A stretch of DNA of 53,268 bases from positions 2,957-56,224 of the forward strand of contig JAUNGL010000004.1 of NCBI GenBank assembly GCA_030524665.1. Direction: 5' to 3'. Under the pieces are notes generated by a model. The model was not told the DNA's origin and searched no databases. It worked only from the letters and a program-made list of their open reading frames with translations. This stretch comes from Lachnospiraceae bacterium (GTDB lineage Bacteria > Bacillota > Clostridia > Lachnospirales > Lachnospiraceae). The number at the start of each line of letters is the position of its first letter. Position 1 is the first letter of the stretch. This document shows, piece after piece, positions 26,986 to 35,161 of the stretch. Position numbers and translations under genes: made by a program.

Positions 26986-27294
26986 ATGCATGATTATTAT
27001 GGTTTTGAGGTGATTGACCTTGGAGTGGATGTCCTGATTCCGGCGATTATACAATACTACAGAGAGAATCCGGAGACGAAGATCATTGCCCTGTAGGCGC
27101 TGCTGACTACCACAATGGCATCATTGAGAGATACGGTAGCGGCATTAAATGTGGAAGATTTCAGGGGAAAAATAAAAATCATGGTGGGAGGCGCCCCGAT
27201 TACTCAGGAGTTTGCAGATTCCATCGGCGCGGACTGATATTCGAAGGATGCGGCGGAGGTCGCAGTTCTTACAAGAAGACTGGTTGGGGCTTAA
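26986..27294 (+). pseudogene. Decayed cobalamin-binding (corrinoid) protein
   Basis: The frame reads the B12-binding domain of MtbC/MtaC-type proteins: GFEVIDLGVDV, ALLTTTMA, KIMVGGAPITQEFAD, SIGAD and a C-terminal KDAAEVA...RRLVGA. It is broken by TAG at 27094-27096, where the family often has Ser, and TGA at 27235-27237, where it often has Gly. The N-terminal helical domain is absent. The beginning MHDYYGFEVID looks like the HD of the cobalt-ligand motif DxHxxG joined directly to the later YYGFEV, as if about ten codons had been deleted. It lies just after the URO-D gene. Confidence 0.85.
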
Positions 27295-27322
27295 AAGAAA
27301 ACGATGTGAACATACGATACGA

Positions 27323-27353
27323 GGACGGCGGTTGATCACCGCCGTCCTTTATT
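27323..27353 (+). terminator. Terminator of the sugar module
   Basis: GGACGGCGGT (27323-27332) pairs perfectly with ACCGCCGTCC (27338-27347), followed by TTTATTA. It lies between converging transcription units and may also stop the minus-strand gene, though that side lacks a U-tract. Confidence 0.88.
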
Positions 27354-27414
27354 ACGTTATATTTGGATGTTTCAAAGTAAAGTCTTGCAAATTAACATTC
27401 TGTATACAATATTT

Positions 27415-28701
27415 TTACTGAATAGAAGAAGGAACAGATTCGTATCCCATTATGTTTTTCTTTTTAAGTTTGCCGTTTACGATATCGAATACATGCCATG
27501 TAGTACCGGCTTTTTTAGGAACATTGAAAGTTGCGACCTGTTTGCTTCCTTTATAAACGTTTACTTTTGCACCGGAATAAGCGAGTCCGGTTGAGTAGGA
27601 AGAGTAGCGGTTCGTATAATCATGGATGGTGTAACGGTACGTTCCTGAGGAACCAACTTTGAATACAGTTACCGTTTCCGGCCCATAGCTTGTGGTATCG
27701 TCAACGTCAAGATTTGCGATCTGAACTCCGCTGCTGTTGTATGCCAGCTTGTTACTGTAGTATACGTGGAAACGGTTGCCGTTGGAGCTTGGTCCTGTCA
27801 GATGGGAATCCAGATCTCTTGGAGTTTCTCCCCAGGTCAGGACAACACGCCATGTACTTGACTTCATCTTGCTGCTCATGCTGACATCCGTACGGTTGCT
27901 GTGTGTGGAGGATGGCTTCCGGCATGAGATATTCATATAGCTCGTAGCGTATCCGGAACGGCTTGCCTGCAGAGTATAATTACCTTCGGCAAGTTTTACG
28001 CTGTACTCACCTCTGGAATTAGAGCTTGTAGAAGCATAAACGGAACCGGATTTATTGTTATAGCCTTTGCGGAATTTCAGGCTTGCCCTTGACAGGATAC
28101 TTCCATCGGTACTATTGGTAAGCGTTCCTGTCATCGTGTACTTTTTGACTGCTTTCTTCTTAACTGTTACGGTGCATGTCGCTTTCTTGTTATTAGCAGT
28201 AAAGGTAATCGTGGTTTTTCCGGCTTTTATGGCCTTTACTACTCCTGTGCTGCTGACGGTAGCGACTGATTTTTTGCTGGATTTCCAGCTCGTCACTGCT
28301 TTGGCTCCGCTGGGACTCAGGCTGCCCTTCAGTGTGTAGGACTGTCCAATGTACAGAGTCAGGGACTTTTTGTTCAGAGTTGCCTTTTGGAGTGTAGGAG
28401 CAACAATGACCTTAATGCTTTTGGTTTTTCCGTTAATTTTTGCGGTGATCGTAGCAGAACCTTTCTTTTTGGCTTTGACTACGCCATAGGAATTCACAGT
28501 GGCAACGGATGTTTTGCTGGATTTCCATGTGGCTTTTTTCAGCGCATTTTTGCTGGTTGACATGCCGAGGGAGACTGATTTGCCGGGGGCAATGAGAACG
28601 GTCATTGACGTGGCCGCAGCAGCCTCGGTCTTCATGCTGAATAATGGAAGCATAAGCACCAGAGTCAGCAGAAGAGTAAAGTGTTTCAGGACTTTTTTCA
28701 T
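27415..28701 (-). CDS. Secreted Ig-like (Big_2) domain surface protein
   Basis: A signal peptide (about residues 1-28) leads into two bacterial Ig-like group 2 domains (about 33-105 and 110-185), each with a WKSSKxSVATV core and GxATITA or GKTTITF strand. A carboxypeptidase-regulatory-like domain follows (about 192-270). The C-terminal domain (about 285-415, VVLTWGETPRDLDSHL) resembles YfaP-type domains of Lachnospiraceae surface proteins. No sortase motif or membrane anchor is visible. The product is probably exported and of adhesive or structural role. It converges on the sugar module and is divergent from pyrE. Confidence 0.85.
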   Translation of the reverse strand: MKKVLKHFTLLLTLVLMLPLFSMKTEAAAATSMTVLIAPGKSVSLGMSTSKNALKKATWKSSKTSVATVNSYGVVKAKKKGSATITAKINGKTKSIKVIVAPTLQKATLNKKSLTLYIGQSYTLKGSLSPSGAKAVTSWKSSKKSVATVSSTGVVKAIKAGKTTITFTANNKKATCTVTVKKKAVKKYTMTGTLTNSTDGSILSRASLKFRKGYNNKSGSVYASTSSNSRGEYSVKLAEGNYTLQASRSGYATSYMNISCRKPSSTHSNRTDVSMSSKMKSSTWRVVLTWGETPRDLDSHLTGPSSNGNRFHVYYSNKLAYNSSGVQIANLDVDDTTSYGPETVTVFKVGSSGTYRYTIHDYTNRYSSYSTGLAYSGAKVNVYKGSKQVATFNVPKKAGTTWHVFDIVNGKLKKKNIMGYESVPSSIQ

Positions 28702-28735
28702 ACTTTTTTCTCCTTTCTTTATAAAAAGTCAATTT

Positions 28736-28764
28736 ATTTTAACATAGAAATTATGGTGTGTAAA
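28736..28764 (-). promoter_or_regulatory. Promoter of the Ig-like protein gene
   Basis: On the minus strand, TTTACA (28764-28759), a 17-base spacer and TAAAAT (28741-28736) lie 35 bases before the ATG. An AAAGGAG ribosome binding site is between them. Confidence 0.75.
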
Positions 28765-28839
28765 TAATTTTCAAAAGGAAAGAAGCTATTTTATTGTCCG
28801 ATATTACATCTGATGATTGGGGCGCAGGGGATTAATGTA

Positions 28840-28868
28840 TTGACTATTTTTCTAAAGTAGGATAAAGT
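28840..28868 (+). promoter_or_regulatory. Promoter of pyrE
   Basis: TTGACT (28840-28845), a 17-base spacer and TAAAGT (28863-28868) lie 62 bases before pyrE. This explains how pyrE is expressed although it is separated from pyrFKD. Confidence 0.65.
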
Positions 28869-28930
28869 AAATAAACAGAATCAGGTTAAGAATCCAAATT
28901 CAGAAGACGTTGTAAATAAGGAGAAATCGA

Positions 28931-29608
28931 ATGATGGAACAGTATAAGCAGGAATTTATTGAATTTATGGTAGATTGTCAGGTATTGAAGTTTGGAGATT
29001 TTGTGACAAAGAGCGGCAGAAAGACTCCGTTTTTTGTAAATACTGGTTTTTACCGGACGGGAGCACAGCTCCGCAGGCTCGGAGAGTATTATGCGAGAGC
29101 AATTCATGACAAATTCGGGCTGGACTTTGATGTCCTGTTCGGACCGGCGTACAAAGGAATTCCGCTGACAGTCGCTGCGACGATGGCAATCAGCGAGTTT
29201 TACGGAACGGAGATCCGTTACTGTTCGAACCGGAAAGAAGTTAAGGATCATGGGGATAAGGGGATTCTGCTCGGCAGCCCGATCCAGGACGGTGATCGGG
29301 TAGTCATTATTGAGGACGTGACGACAGCGGGTACTTCGATTCAGGAGACACTTCCGATCATCAAGGCACAGGGTAATGTGAATCCGCTCGGATTGGTAGT
29401 GTCCGTTGACCGTATGGAACGCGGACAGGGCGAGAAGAGTGCATTGCAGGAGATTGAAGAAAAGTACGGACTGAAGACTACGGCTATCGTTACGATGGAA
29501 GAAGTGGTAGAACATTTGCATAACAGAGAATACAAAGGGAAGATTATCATTGATGATGCGATGAAATCGGCAATTGACCGCTACTACGAACAGTATGGGG
29601 TGAAATAA
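28931..29608 (+). CDS. pyrE: Orotate phosphoribosyltransferase
   Basis: It joins orotate and PRPP to give OMP, the step before PyrF. The PRPP-binding motif VVIIEDVTTAGTS is at about residues 124-136. The catalytic loop Lys is in SNRKEVKDHGDKG near 100, and KSGRKTPFFVNTG near the start is typical of the clostridial subgroup. The length of 225 residues is normal. AAGGAGAAATCG precedes the ATG. It is isolated from the other pyr genes by about 11.7 kb and heads a run of small membrane-protein genes. Confidence 0.96.
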   Translation: MMEQYKQEFIEFMVDCQVLKFGDFVTKSGRKTPFFVNTGFYRTGAQLRRLGEYYARAIHDKFGLDFDVLFGPAYKGIPLTVAATMAISEFYGTEIRYCSNRKEVKDHGDKGILLGSPIQDGDRVVIIEDVTTAGTSIQETLPIIKAQGNVNPLGLVVSVDRMERGQGEKSALQEIEEKYGLKTTAIVTMEEVVEHLHNREYKGKIIIDDAMKSAIDRYYEQYGVK

Positions 29609-29624
29609 AACGGAGGTGTCAGTC

Positions 29625-29777
29625 GTGAACGAGAAATTATTCAAAGTGATTACGAATTCGGGAATTGGAAATCTTGTGATGGGGATTATTACGATTGTAG
29701 GCGGTATCACGATGGGAGTATTGCTTGTGGTCAGCGGTGCAAGACTGCTGAAGAGCAAAAGCAATATTGTAATCTGA
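29625..29777 (+). CDS. Small single-span membrane protein (50 residues)
   Basis: The GTG start at 29625 follows a well-placed CGGAGGTG. The 50-residue product has one long hydrophobic helix (about residues 14-41, GNLVMGIITIVGGITMGVLL) and a short basic C-terminus ending LLKSKSNIVI. The stop TGA overlaps the ATG of the next gene (TGATG), so the two are translationally coupled. This arrangement, with good translation signals, supports a real gene. I do not recognise a function. Confidence 0.75.
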   Translation: MNEKLFKVITNSGIGNLVMGIITIVGGITMGVLLVVSGARLLKSKSNIVI

Positions 29778-30259
29778 TGAAGCAAGGCACAAAGAAATGG
29801 ATGAAAGCGGTGGGGGTCTGTCTGTTCGGGATCTATCTGGTGCTTCTGATTTATATGCTGTTTTTTGCAGAAGGTTACGGACGGGGAACGGAAAGGGCCG
29901 TTTACAGCTATAATGTGCGTCCGTTTCATGAGATTTGGCGTTATATCAGGTACAGAAAGCTGTTGGGAGCCAGGAGCGTGTTTTTGAATCTGGCAGGAAA
30001 TGTGATTGGTTTCATGCCATTTGGAGCACTGCTCCCTGTGTTCGCACGAGCTGCACGGAGAGCGTGGCGTGTAACACTGCTGAGCTTTGAGATCAGTGCT
30101 TTGATTGAATTTTCGCAGCTGATCTTCCGGGTAGGCTGTTTCGATGTAGATGACATGATTTTGAATACAACGGGCGGGCTGCTCGGCTATCTGGTATTTG
30201 CGGCCGCATATATTGTTGTGTTCGGAAGGGAACGGCTTCGTGATCCCGAAGCAAGGTAA
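29777..30259 (+). CDS. VanZ-like membrane protein
   Basis: It is a 160-residue protein with about four membrane helices and the VanZ-domain signatures NVRPFHEIWRY, FLNLAGNVIGFMPFG, ALIEFSQLIF and FDVDDMILNTTGGLLGY. VanZ proteins are linked to low-level teicoplanin resistance in one transposon. Most chromosomal members have no proven role, and cell-envelope functions are suspected. Its ATG overlaps the stop of the preceding small membrane protein. Confidence 0.92.
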   Translation: MKQGTKKWMKAVGVCLFGIYLVLLIYMLFFAEGYGRGTERAVYSYNVRPFHEIWRYIRYRKLLGARSVFLNLAGNVIGFMPFGALLPVFARAARRAWRVTLLSFEISALIEFSQLIFRVGCFDVDDMILNTTGGLLGYLVFAAAYIVVFGRERLRDPEAR

Positions 30260-30287
30260 AAAAGCGAATCGCATACGGAGGAACGGT

Positions 30288-30608
30288 ATGGCTAAGAAAC
30301 AGAGTTATTCATTTGAAGAGAAAAAGCATTCAGGAAACGGGATTGTGGCGACTGTGCTTGGGGTGGGCTCCCTTCTGACGCTGCTTGTCCTGCTGTTGAT
30401 TTCCTTTTTGATGAAGGGAACAGCAGCTGCATGGATCGGGGCATTTGGATTTACGGGAATTGCGATGGCATGCTGTGGACTTTCCTATGGCTTTTCCAGT
30501 TTCCGCGATGAATGCAAATACGGTTTTTTCTGTAAATTCGGAACGATTATGAGTACAGTGGCGATCACGGCATGGTTTTTCATCGTATGTATCGGGCTTG
30601 CAAAATAA
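30288..30608 (+). CDS. Small membrane protein of unknown function (about four helices)
   Basis: ATG 30288 has CGGAGGAA nine bases upstream; a longer in-frame reading from 30198 overlaps the VanZ gene and is rejected. The 106-residue product has a hydrophilic start (KKQSYSFEEKKHSG) and three or four hydrophobic segments up to the C-terminus, with GxxSxxR-type loops. It looks like the DUF6142-type small membrane proteins of Lachnospiraceae, but I am not certain of that name. Confidence 0.8.
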   Translation: MAKKQSYSFEEKKHSGNGIVATVLGVGSLLTLLVLLLISFLMKGTAAAWIGAFGFTGIAMACCGLSYGFSSFRDECKYGFFCKFGTIMSTVAITAWFFIVCIGLAK

Positions 30609-30641
30609 ATTTCTTTAGAAACAGGAGAAGGCAGGAATATT

Positions 30642-32705
30642 ATGGGAGAGATCAATCAGGAGAATGGGCTGAGAGAACGGTATGATCTTGCAATGGGGAG
30701 AATTGCCAGAATCCCGGAGGATCATACTGTACCGCAGCCTTTTTATGCGTATTTCAGGGAAATGGCAGATTTTCTGAAGCAGATGGATGAGCTTTGGAAT
30801 CAAATTGAGAATCGGGAGACAGATAGCTACAGTCTCGAACAGTGGCAGGAGTTGAACCATGCGCTGTACCGGGATATTTTGCCCGGGCAGTATGAACAGA
30901 GCTATGCCAATCCGGCTTATGCGGTAAAAGAGCTTGGTGAGGTTCACGGACGGATCCTGAGCTTCCTGTATACGGAGCTGCGTGGGCTGATTGTCTATGC
31001 ATTTGAGCAGCGTCTGGAGGAGATGGTCATTCATCTGGAGCTGTTTATTGAGATTTACAACCGCTTTGAGGCGGAGGGACTGCCGGAGTATAAGGAGATC
31101 CAGCAGATTGTGTACTGGTTTGTGAGCGATTACAGTGAAGTGTTTGTGACACGAAGGATTCGGGAGGACGTGGACCCGGCGCTCGATTTTGCAGTCAGAA
31201 TTATTATGGATTCTGATCTGGAGGATCTGCGTTACCTCTACCGTTACGGGGAATATGTGTCAGAGAGTGAACTGAAGACGGCGCAGTTTTTGAATTCCCT
31301 TCCGGAAGAGGAGATTGCTGCGATGGCAGATACTTACACGGAAGGCTACCGGATCGGTTTTGTGATGGGAGGAAAAGACCTTTCTATTAAAAAGACAGTG
31401 AATATCCGTTATCGGCTCGGGTTTGAGCGGATGATACGGAGGGCGATCCAAAATTTCAGGGCAATGGGTCTGGAGCCTGTAATTTTCCGTACAGCAGTAA
31501 GCACTGTAAACAAACGGCAGCATATACGGATCGGATACTACGGAGCGATTCCGAACAAACAGTTCGATTATGATCATAAGGCGGACGCAGCGATCTATCT
31601 GGATAAGAAATTCATAGAGCGGAAGCTGGGCGTGATGCGTACTGCATATGAGAGCTATAAGGAACTTTCAAATGGTCATGCAGGTCCGGCCGTTGTAGAA
31701 GTGTTCGGAGAGGTTCCGTTTGCACCGGAGACGAAGGAGGAAGCGTACCGCCTGTCCGAAAAGCAGCAGAAGCTTTCAGTGACAATGGGGAATGAAGCGT
31801 CGCAGATTACGAACCAGTATATTATAGGAAAAGAGCGGAGTTTCACCATTATTGCGTTTCCGGTACCGGAAATCGGGACGGAGTATGAAGCGATTTTCCG
31901 TGAGACGGTGAAGATTAATACGCTGGATTACCAGCTTTATCAGAGAATCCAGCAGACGATAATTGATACACTTGACCTTGGTGTGGGTGCGCATATCCAG
32001 GGCTGCGGAGCGAACCGGACGGAGCTTTATGTGGCATTTGCCGGATTGAAAGACCCGGAGCATGAGACACTGTTCGAGAATTGTGTGGCGGATGTCAATA
32101 TTCCGGTCGGGGAGGTATTTACTTCGCCGAAGCTTGCAGGGACGAATGGAGTGCTGCATGTAAGTCAGGTATATCTTGGGGAATTGAACTATAAAGATCT
32201 TGAGCTTACATTTACTGATGGAATGATTACCGGATACCGCTGCGGTAATTTTGACACGGAGGAAGAAAATCAGAATTATATCCGGGAGAATATCCTGTTC
32301 CATCATGACACGCTTCCTCTCGGAGAATTTGCAATCGGTACGAATACGACGGCGTATGCGGTGGCAAAGAAATACCAGATCGGAGACAGGCTGCCGATAC
32401 TGATTGCAGAAAAGATGGGGCCGCACTTTGCGGTGGGAGACACGTGTTATTCCTGGCAGGAGGATACTCCGGTCTACAATCCGGACCGGAAGGAAATCAT
32501 TGCGAGAGACAATGAGGTATCCGTTCTGAGAAAGGAAGATCCGTCAAAGGCGTATTACGGCTGCCATACGGATATCACAATCCCGTATGAGGAACTTGGG
32601 CTGCTGGAAGTGGTAAAGGCGGATGGAACGAAGATTCCGATTATCTGTGATGGCCATTTCGTGCTGCCGGGGACGGAAGAGCTGAATCTTCCATTGAAAA
32701 AATGA
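30642..32705 (+). CDS. M29-family aminopeptidase with long N-terminal extension
   Basis: The C-terminal 400 residues match the M29 (AmpS/AmpT) metallo-aminopeptidases. Likely metal ligands are Glu in GEVFT (about 490), Glu in LGEF (about 561), His in PHFAVGD (about 594) with Tyr in CYSW, and His and Asp in CHTDI (about 642 and 644). Family members are usually about 410 residues; this one has 687. The first 230 or so residues are Glu/Tyr-rich, mostly helical-looking and unrecognised. GGAG lies 15 bases before the ATG. It precedes, without a visible terminator, the pur promoter. Confidence 0.85.
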   Translation: MGEINQENGLRERYDLAMGRIARIPEDHTVPQPFYAYFREMADFLKQMDELWNQIENRETDSYSLEQWQELNHALYRDILPGQYEQSYANPAYAVKELGEVHGRILSFLYTELRGLIVYAFEQRLEEMVIHLELFIEIYNRFEAEGLPEYKEIQQIVYWFVSDYSEVFVTRRIREDVDPALDFAVRIIMDSDLEDLRYLYRYGEYVSESELKTAQFLNSLPEEEIAAMADTYTEGYRIGFVMGGKDLSIKKTVNIRYRLGFERMIRRAIQNFRAMGLEPVIFRTAVSTVNKRQHIRIGYYGAIPNKQFDYDHKADAAIYLDKKFIERKLGVMRTAYESYKELSNGHAGPAVVEVFGEVPFAPETKEEAYRLSEKQQKLSVTMGNEASQITNQYIIGKERSFTIIAFPVPEIGTEYEAIFRETVKINTLDYQLYQRIQQTIIDTLDLGVGAHIQGCGANRTELYVAFAGLKDPEHETLFENCVADVNIPVGEVFTSPKLAGTNGVLHVSQVYLGELNYKDLELTFTDGMITGYRCGNFDTEEENQNYIRENILFHHDTLPLGEFAIGTNTTAYAVAKKYQIGDRLPILIAEKMGPHFAVGDTCYSWQEDTPVYNPDRKEIIARDNEVSVLRKEDPSKAYYGCHTDITIPYEELGLLEVVKADGTKIPIICDGHFVLPGTEELNLPLKK

Positions 32706-32724
32706 CAGAGAATCTCCCCAAGCA

Positions 32725-32753
32725 TTGACAAGGATTCATTTCGTGAGTAGAAT
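32725..32753 (+). promoter_or_regulatory. Promoter of the purE operon
   Basis: A perfect TTGACA (32725-32730), a 17-base spacer and TAGAAT (32748-32753) lie 143 bases before purE. Confidence 0.78.
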
Positions 32754-32761
32754 AAAAAATC

Positions 32762-32804
32762 GAAAGCGGATTCTGAGAGTACGCTTTCCCAGACGGGCTT
32801 GCGT
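32762..32804 (+). promoter_or_regulatory. purE leader with two mutually exclusive stems
   Basis: GAAAGCG (32762-32768) can pair with CGCTTTC (32782-32788). Alternatively ACGC (32781-32784) plus an upstream CTGA can pair with GCGT (32801-32804) plus TCAG beyond a T-run. This resembles an attenuator, but the stems are short. No purine riboswitch core or PurR box was recognised. Confidence 0.3.
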
Positions 32805-32895
32805 TTTTCAGAGAATATGGGAAGCTGTATTTATTCTGAAGGGACGGAGCCATAAAATGAAACAGAAAGACTGAAAAAGTAAAGGAGAAGAGACG

Positions 32896-33402
32896 ATGGC
32901 AAAAGTAGGTATCGTGATGGGCAGTGACTCTGATATGCCGGTTATGAGCAAGGCGGCAGACATGCTGGAAAAGTTCGGGATTGAGTATGAGATGACGATT
33001 ATTTCAGCACACCGTGAGCCGGATGTGTTTTTTGAGTATGCAAAGACAGCAGAGGAGAAGGGCTTCAAGGTAATTATCGCAGGTGCAGGTATGGCAGCGC
33101 ATCTTCCGGGAATGTGTGCAGCTATTTTCCCGATGCCGGTCATCGGAATTCCGATGCATACGACTTCTCTTGGCGGACGCGATTCCCTGTACTCCATCGT
33201 ACAGATGCCGTCAGGTATCCCGGTAGCAACGGTAGCGATCAACGGCGGTGCAAATGCAGGTATCCTGGCTGCAAAGATTCTGGCAGTTTCAGATCCGGAG
33301 CTTCTTCAGAAGGTTAAGGATTATGCAGGAGAACTGAAGGCACAGGTTGAGGCGAAGGATGCACGTCTTCAGGAAGTAGGATATAAGAACTATAATAAAT
33401 AA
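32896..33402 (+). CDS. purE: N5-carboxyaminoimidazole ribonucleotide mutase
   Basis: It converts N5-CAIR to CAIR in de novo purine synthesis. The N-terminal GSDSDMPVM (about residues 9-17), the catalytic-loop SAHREPD near 38 and [11 protein letters not shown] near 70 identify a class I PurE. The length of 168 residues is normal. AAAGGAGAAGAGACG precedes the ATG. It opens the purE-purM-purN-purD run. No purK is in the window, although class I PurE normally needs it. Confidence 0.96.
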   Translation: MAKVGIVMGSDSDMPVMSKAADMLEKFGIEYEMTIISAHREPDVFFEYAKTAEEKGFKVIIAGAGMAAHLPGMCAAIFPMPVIGIPMHTTSLGGRDSLYSIVQMPSGIPVATVAINGGANAGILAAKILAVSDPELLQKVKDYAGELKAQVEAKDARLQEVGYKNYNK

Positions 33403-33430
33403 TGGGATGACGAAGCACAGGAGGAAGCAT

Positions 33431-34456
33431 ATGGATTACAAAAAGGCAGGCGTGGATATTGAAGCCGGTTACAAATCAGTAGAATTGATGAAGGAACATA
33501 TTAAGAAAACCATGCGCCCGGAAGTACTGACAAATATCGGAGGATTCTCCGGAGCATTTTCAATGAAGGCGTTTCAGAACATGGAGAATCCGACGCTCGT
33601 TTCCGGTACGGACGGAGTCGGAACGAAGCTGAAGCTGGCATTTATTCTGGACAAGCATGACACGGTCGGAATTGACTGTGTGGCAATGTGTGTTAATGAT
33701 ATCGCATGTGCAGGCGGAGAACCGCTGTTTTTCCTGGACTATATTGCATGCGGAAAGAATTATCCGGAAAAGATTGCGCAGATCGTCAGCGGCGTGGCAG
33801 AGGGATGTGTCCAGTCAGATGCAGCTCTGATTGGCGGAGAGACCGCAGAGATGCCGGGCTTTTATCCGGAAGATGAGTATGACCTGGCAGGTTTTGCAGT
33901 CGGTGTTGTGGATGAAAAGGATCTGATCACAGGAAAAGATCTGAAGGCTGGGGATGTTCTGCTTGGTATTGCATCTTCAGGTGTTCATAGCAATGGGTTT
34001 TCTCTGGTGCGTAAGGTATTCCCGATGGAGAAGGAAGCACTTGAGACATACTATGAGGAACTTGGAACCACGCTTGGCGAAGCACTCCTTGCCCCGACGA
34101 AGATTTATGTGAAGGCACTGCGCAGCGTAAAGGAGAGTGGCGTGCGTATTAAGGCATGTAGCCATATCACCGGAGGCGGTTTCTATGAGAATGTACCGCG
34201 TATGCTGCCGGAAGGAATGCGTGCAGTGATCCGCAAGGACAGCTATGAGGTTCCGCCGATTTTCCGCATGCTTGCAAAGCAGGGAGATATCGCAGAGGAG
34301 ATGATGTATAATACCTACAATATGGGTATTGGTATGGTTGTAGCTGTGGATGCGGCAGATGTGGAAAAAGCAAAAGCGGCGATCGAAGCAGCAGGTGAGA
34401 CTGCTTATGTGATTGGACAGATTGAACAGGGCGAAAAGGGAGTTACATTATGTTAA
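33431..34456 (+). CDS. purM: Phosphoribosylformylglycinamidine cyclo-ligase (AIR synthetase)
   Basis: It closes the imidazole ring of FGAM using ATP to give [15 protein letters not shown] at the start, [14 protein letters not shown] near 59, [11 protein letters not shown] near 137 and [14 protein letters not shown] near 184 are the family signatures. ATG 33431 is chosen for its CAGGAGG site six to eight bases upstream; an in-frame ATG at 33407 has none. The 341-residue length is normal. It overlaps purN by seven bases. Confidence 0.96.
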   Translation: MDYKKAGVDIEAGYKSVELMKEHIKKTMRPEVLTNIGGFSGAFSMKAFQNMENPTLVSGTDGVGTKLKLAFILDKHDTVGIDCVAMCVNDIACAGGEPLFFLDYIACGKNYPEKIAQIVSGVAEGCVQSDAALIGGETAEMPGFYPEDEYDLAGFAVGVVDEKDLITGKDLKAGDVLLGIASSGVHSNGFSLVRKVFPMEKEALETYYEELGTTLGEALLAPTKIYVKALRSVKESGVRIKACSHITGGGFYENVPRMLPEGMRAVIRKDSYEVPPIFRMLAKQGDIAEEMMYNTYNMGIGMVVAVDAADVEKAKAAIEAAGETAYVIGQIEQGEKGVTLC

Positions 34457-35076
34457 GGCTGGCAGTTCTGGTATCGGGAGGAGGAACCAATCTGCAGGCG
34501 ATTCTGGATGCAATTGCAAACGGAAGGATTACCGGGGCCAGAGTGGTGAAGGTGATCAGCAACAGCAGGAAGGCGTATGCACTGGAGCGTGCGGCGAAGT
34601 CAGGGATTTCATCGGAATGCGTGACAAGAAAGGATTATCCTGTTCCGGAGGAATTTGACCGGGCGCTGCTTGCGGCGATTCAGAGTTCGGAGGCGGATCT
34701 GGTGGTGCTGGCCGGCTGTCTGGTGGTGATTCCCCAGATCATCGTAGATGCATATCCGAATCGGATTATCAATATTCATCCGGCATTGATTCCGTCCTTC
34801 TGTGGGCAGGGTTACTATGGCCTGAAGGTGCACGAGAAGGTGCTGGAACGCGGTGTGCGTGTGACTGGTGCGACCGTGCATTTTGTAGACGGCGGAACGG
34901 ATACCGGACCGATTATTCTGCAGAAGGCAGTAGAAGTAAAGGACGGAGATACACCGGAAATCCTGCAGCGGCGTGTCATGGAGGAAGCGGAGTGGAAGAT
35001 CCTTCCGCAGGCAATTGACCTCATTGCGAATGGGCGTGTCGCTGTTTGTGACGGGAAAGTGACGATTGGCAGTTGA
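34450..35076 (+). CDS. purN: Phosphoribosylglycinamide formyltransferase
   Basis: It formylates GAR with 10-formyl-THF. [12 protein letters not shown] (residues 7-18) binds the phosphate. The catalytic Asn-His-Asp triad appears as [10 protein letters not shown] near residue 107 and [10 protein letters not shown] near 146. The length of 208 residues is normal. The ATG lies within the end of purM (ATTATGTTAAGG), so the two are coupled. Confidence 0.96.
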   Translation: MLRLAVLVSGGGTNLQAILDAIANGRITGARVVKVISNSRKAYALERAAKSGISSECVTRKDYPVPEEFDRALLAAIQSSEADLVVLAGCLVVIPQIIVDAYPNRIINIHPALIPSFCGQGYYGLKVHEKVLERGVRVTGATVHFVDGGTDTGPIILQKAVEVKDGDTPEILQRRVMEEAEWKILPQAIDLIANGRVAVCDGKVTIGS

Positions 35077-35161
35077 AAGCAGAAGAAAGAGTTCTTGGCT
35101 GCGGTTTGCGGCTGGAGGGTTGTGAATCGTAACTGTTCTTAAAGAATACGGAGGAATTCAG

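Noticed and set aside
27094-27096. TAG in the corrinoid-protein frame as a pyrrolysine codon
   Set aside because: Pyrrolysine is known in methylamine methyltransferases, not in their corrinoid partners. A second stop (TGA) and a deletion in the same frame point to decay.
28001-28600. Repeated WKSSK/SVATV strings as a DNA repeat
   Set aside because: They are two Ig-like protein domains with related cores; the DNA copies have diverged.
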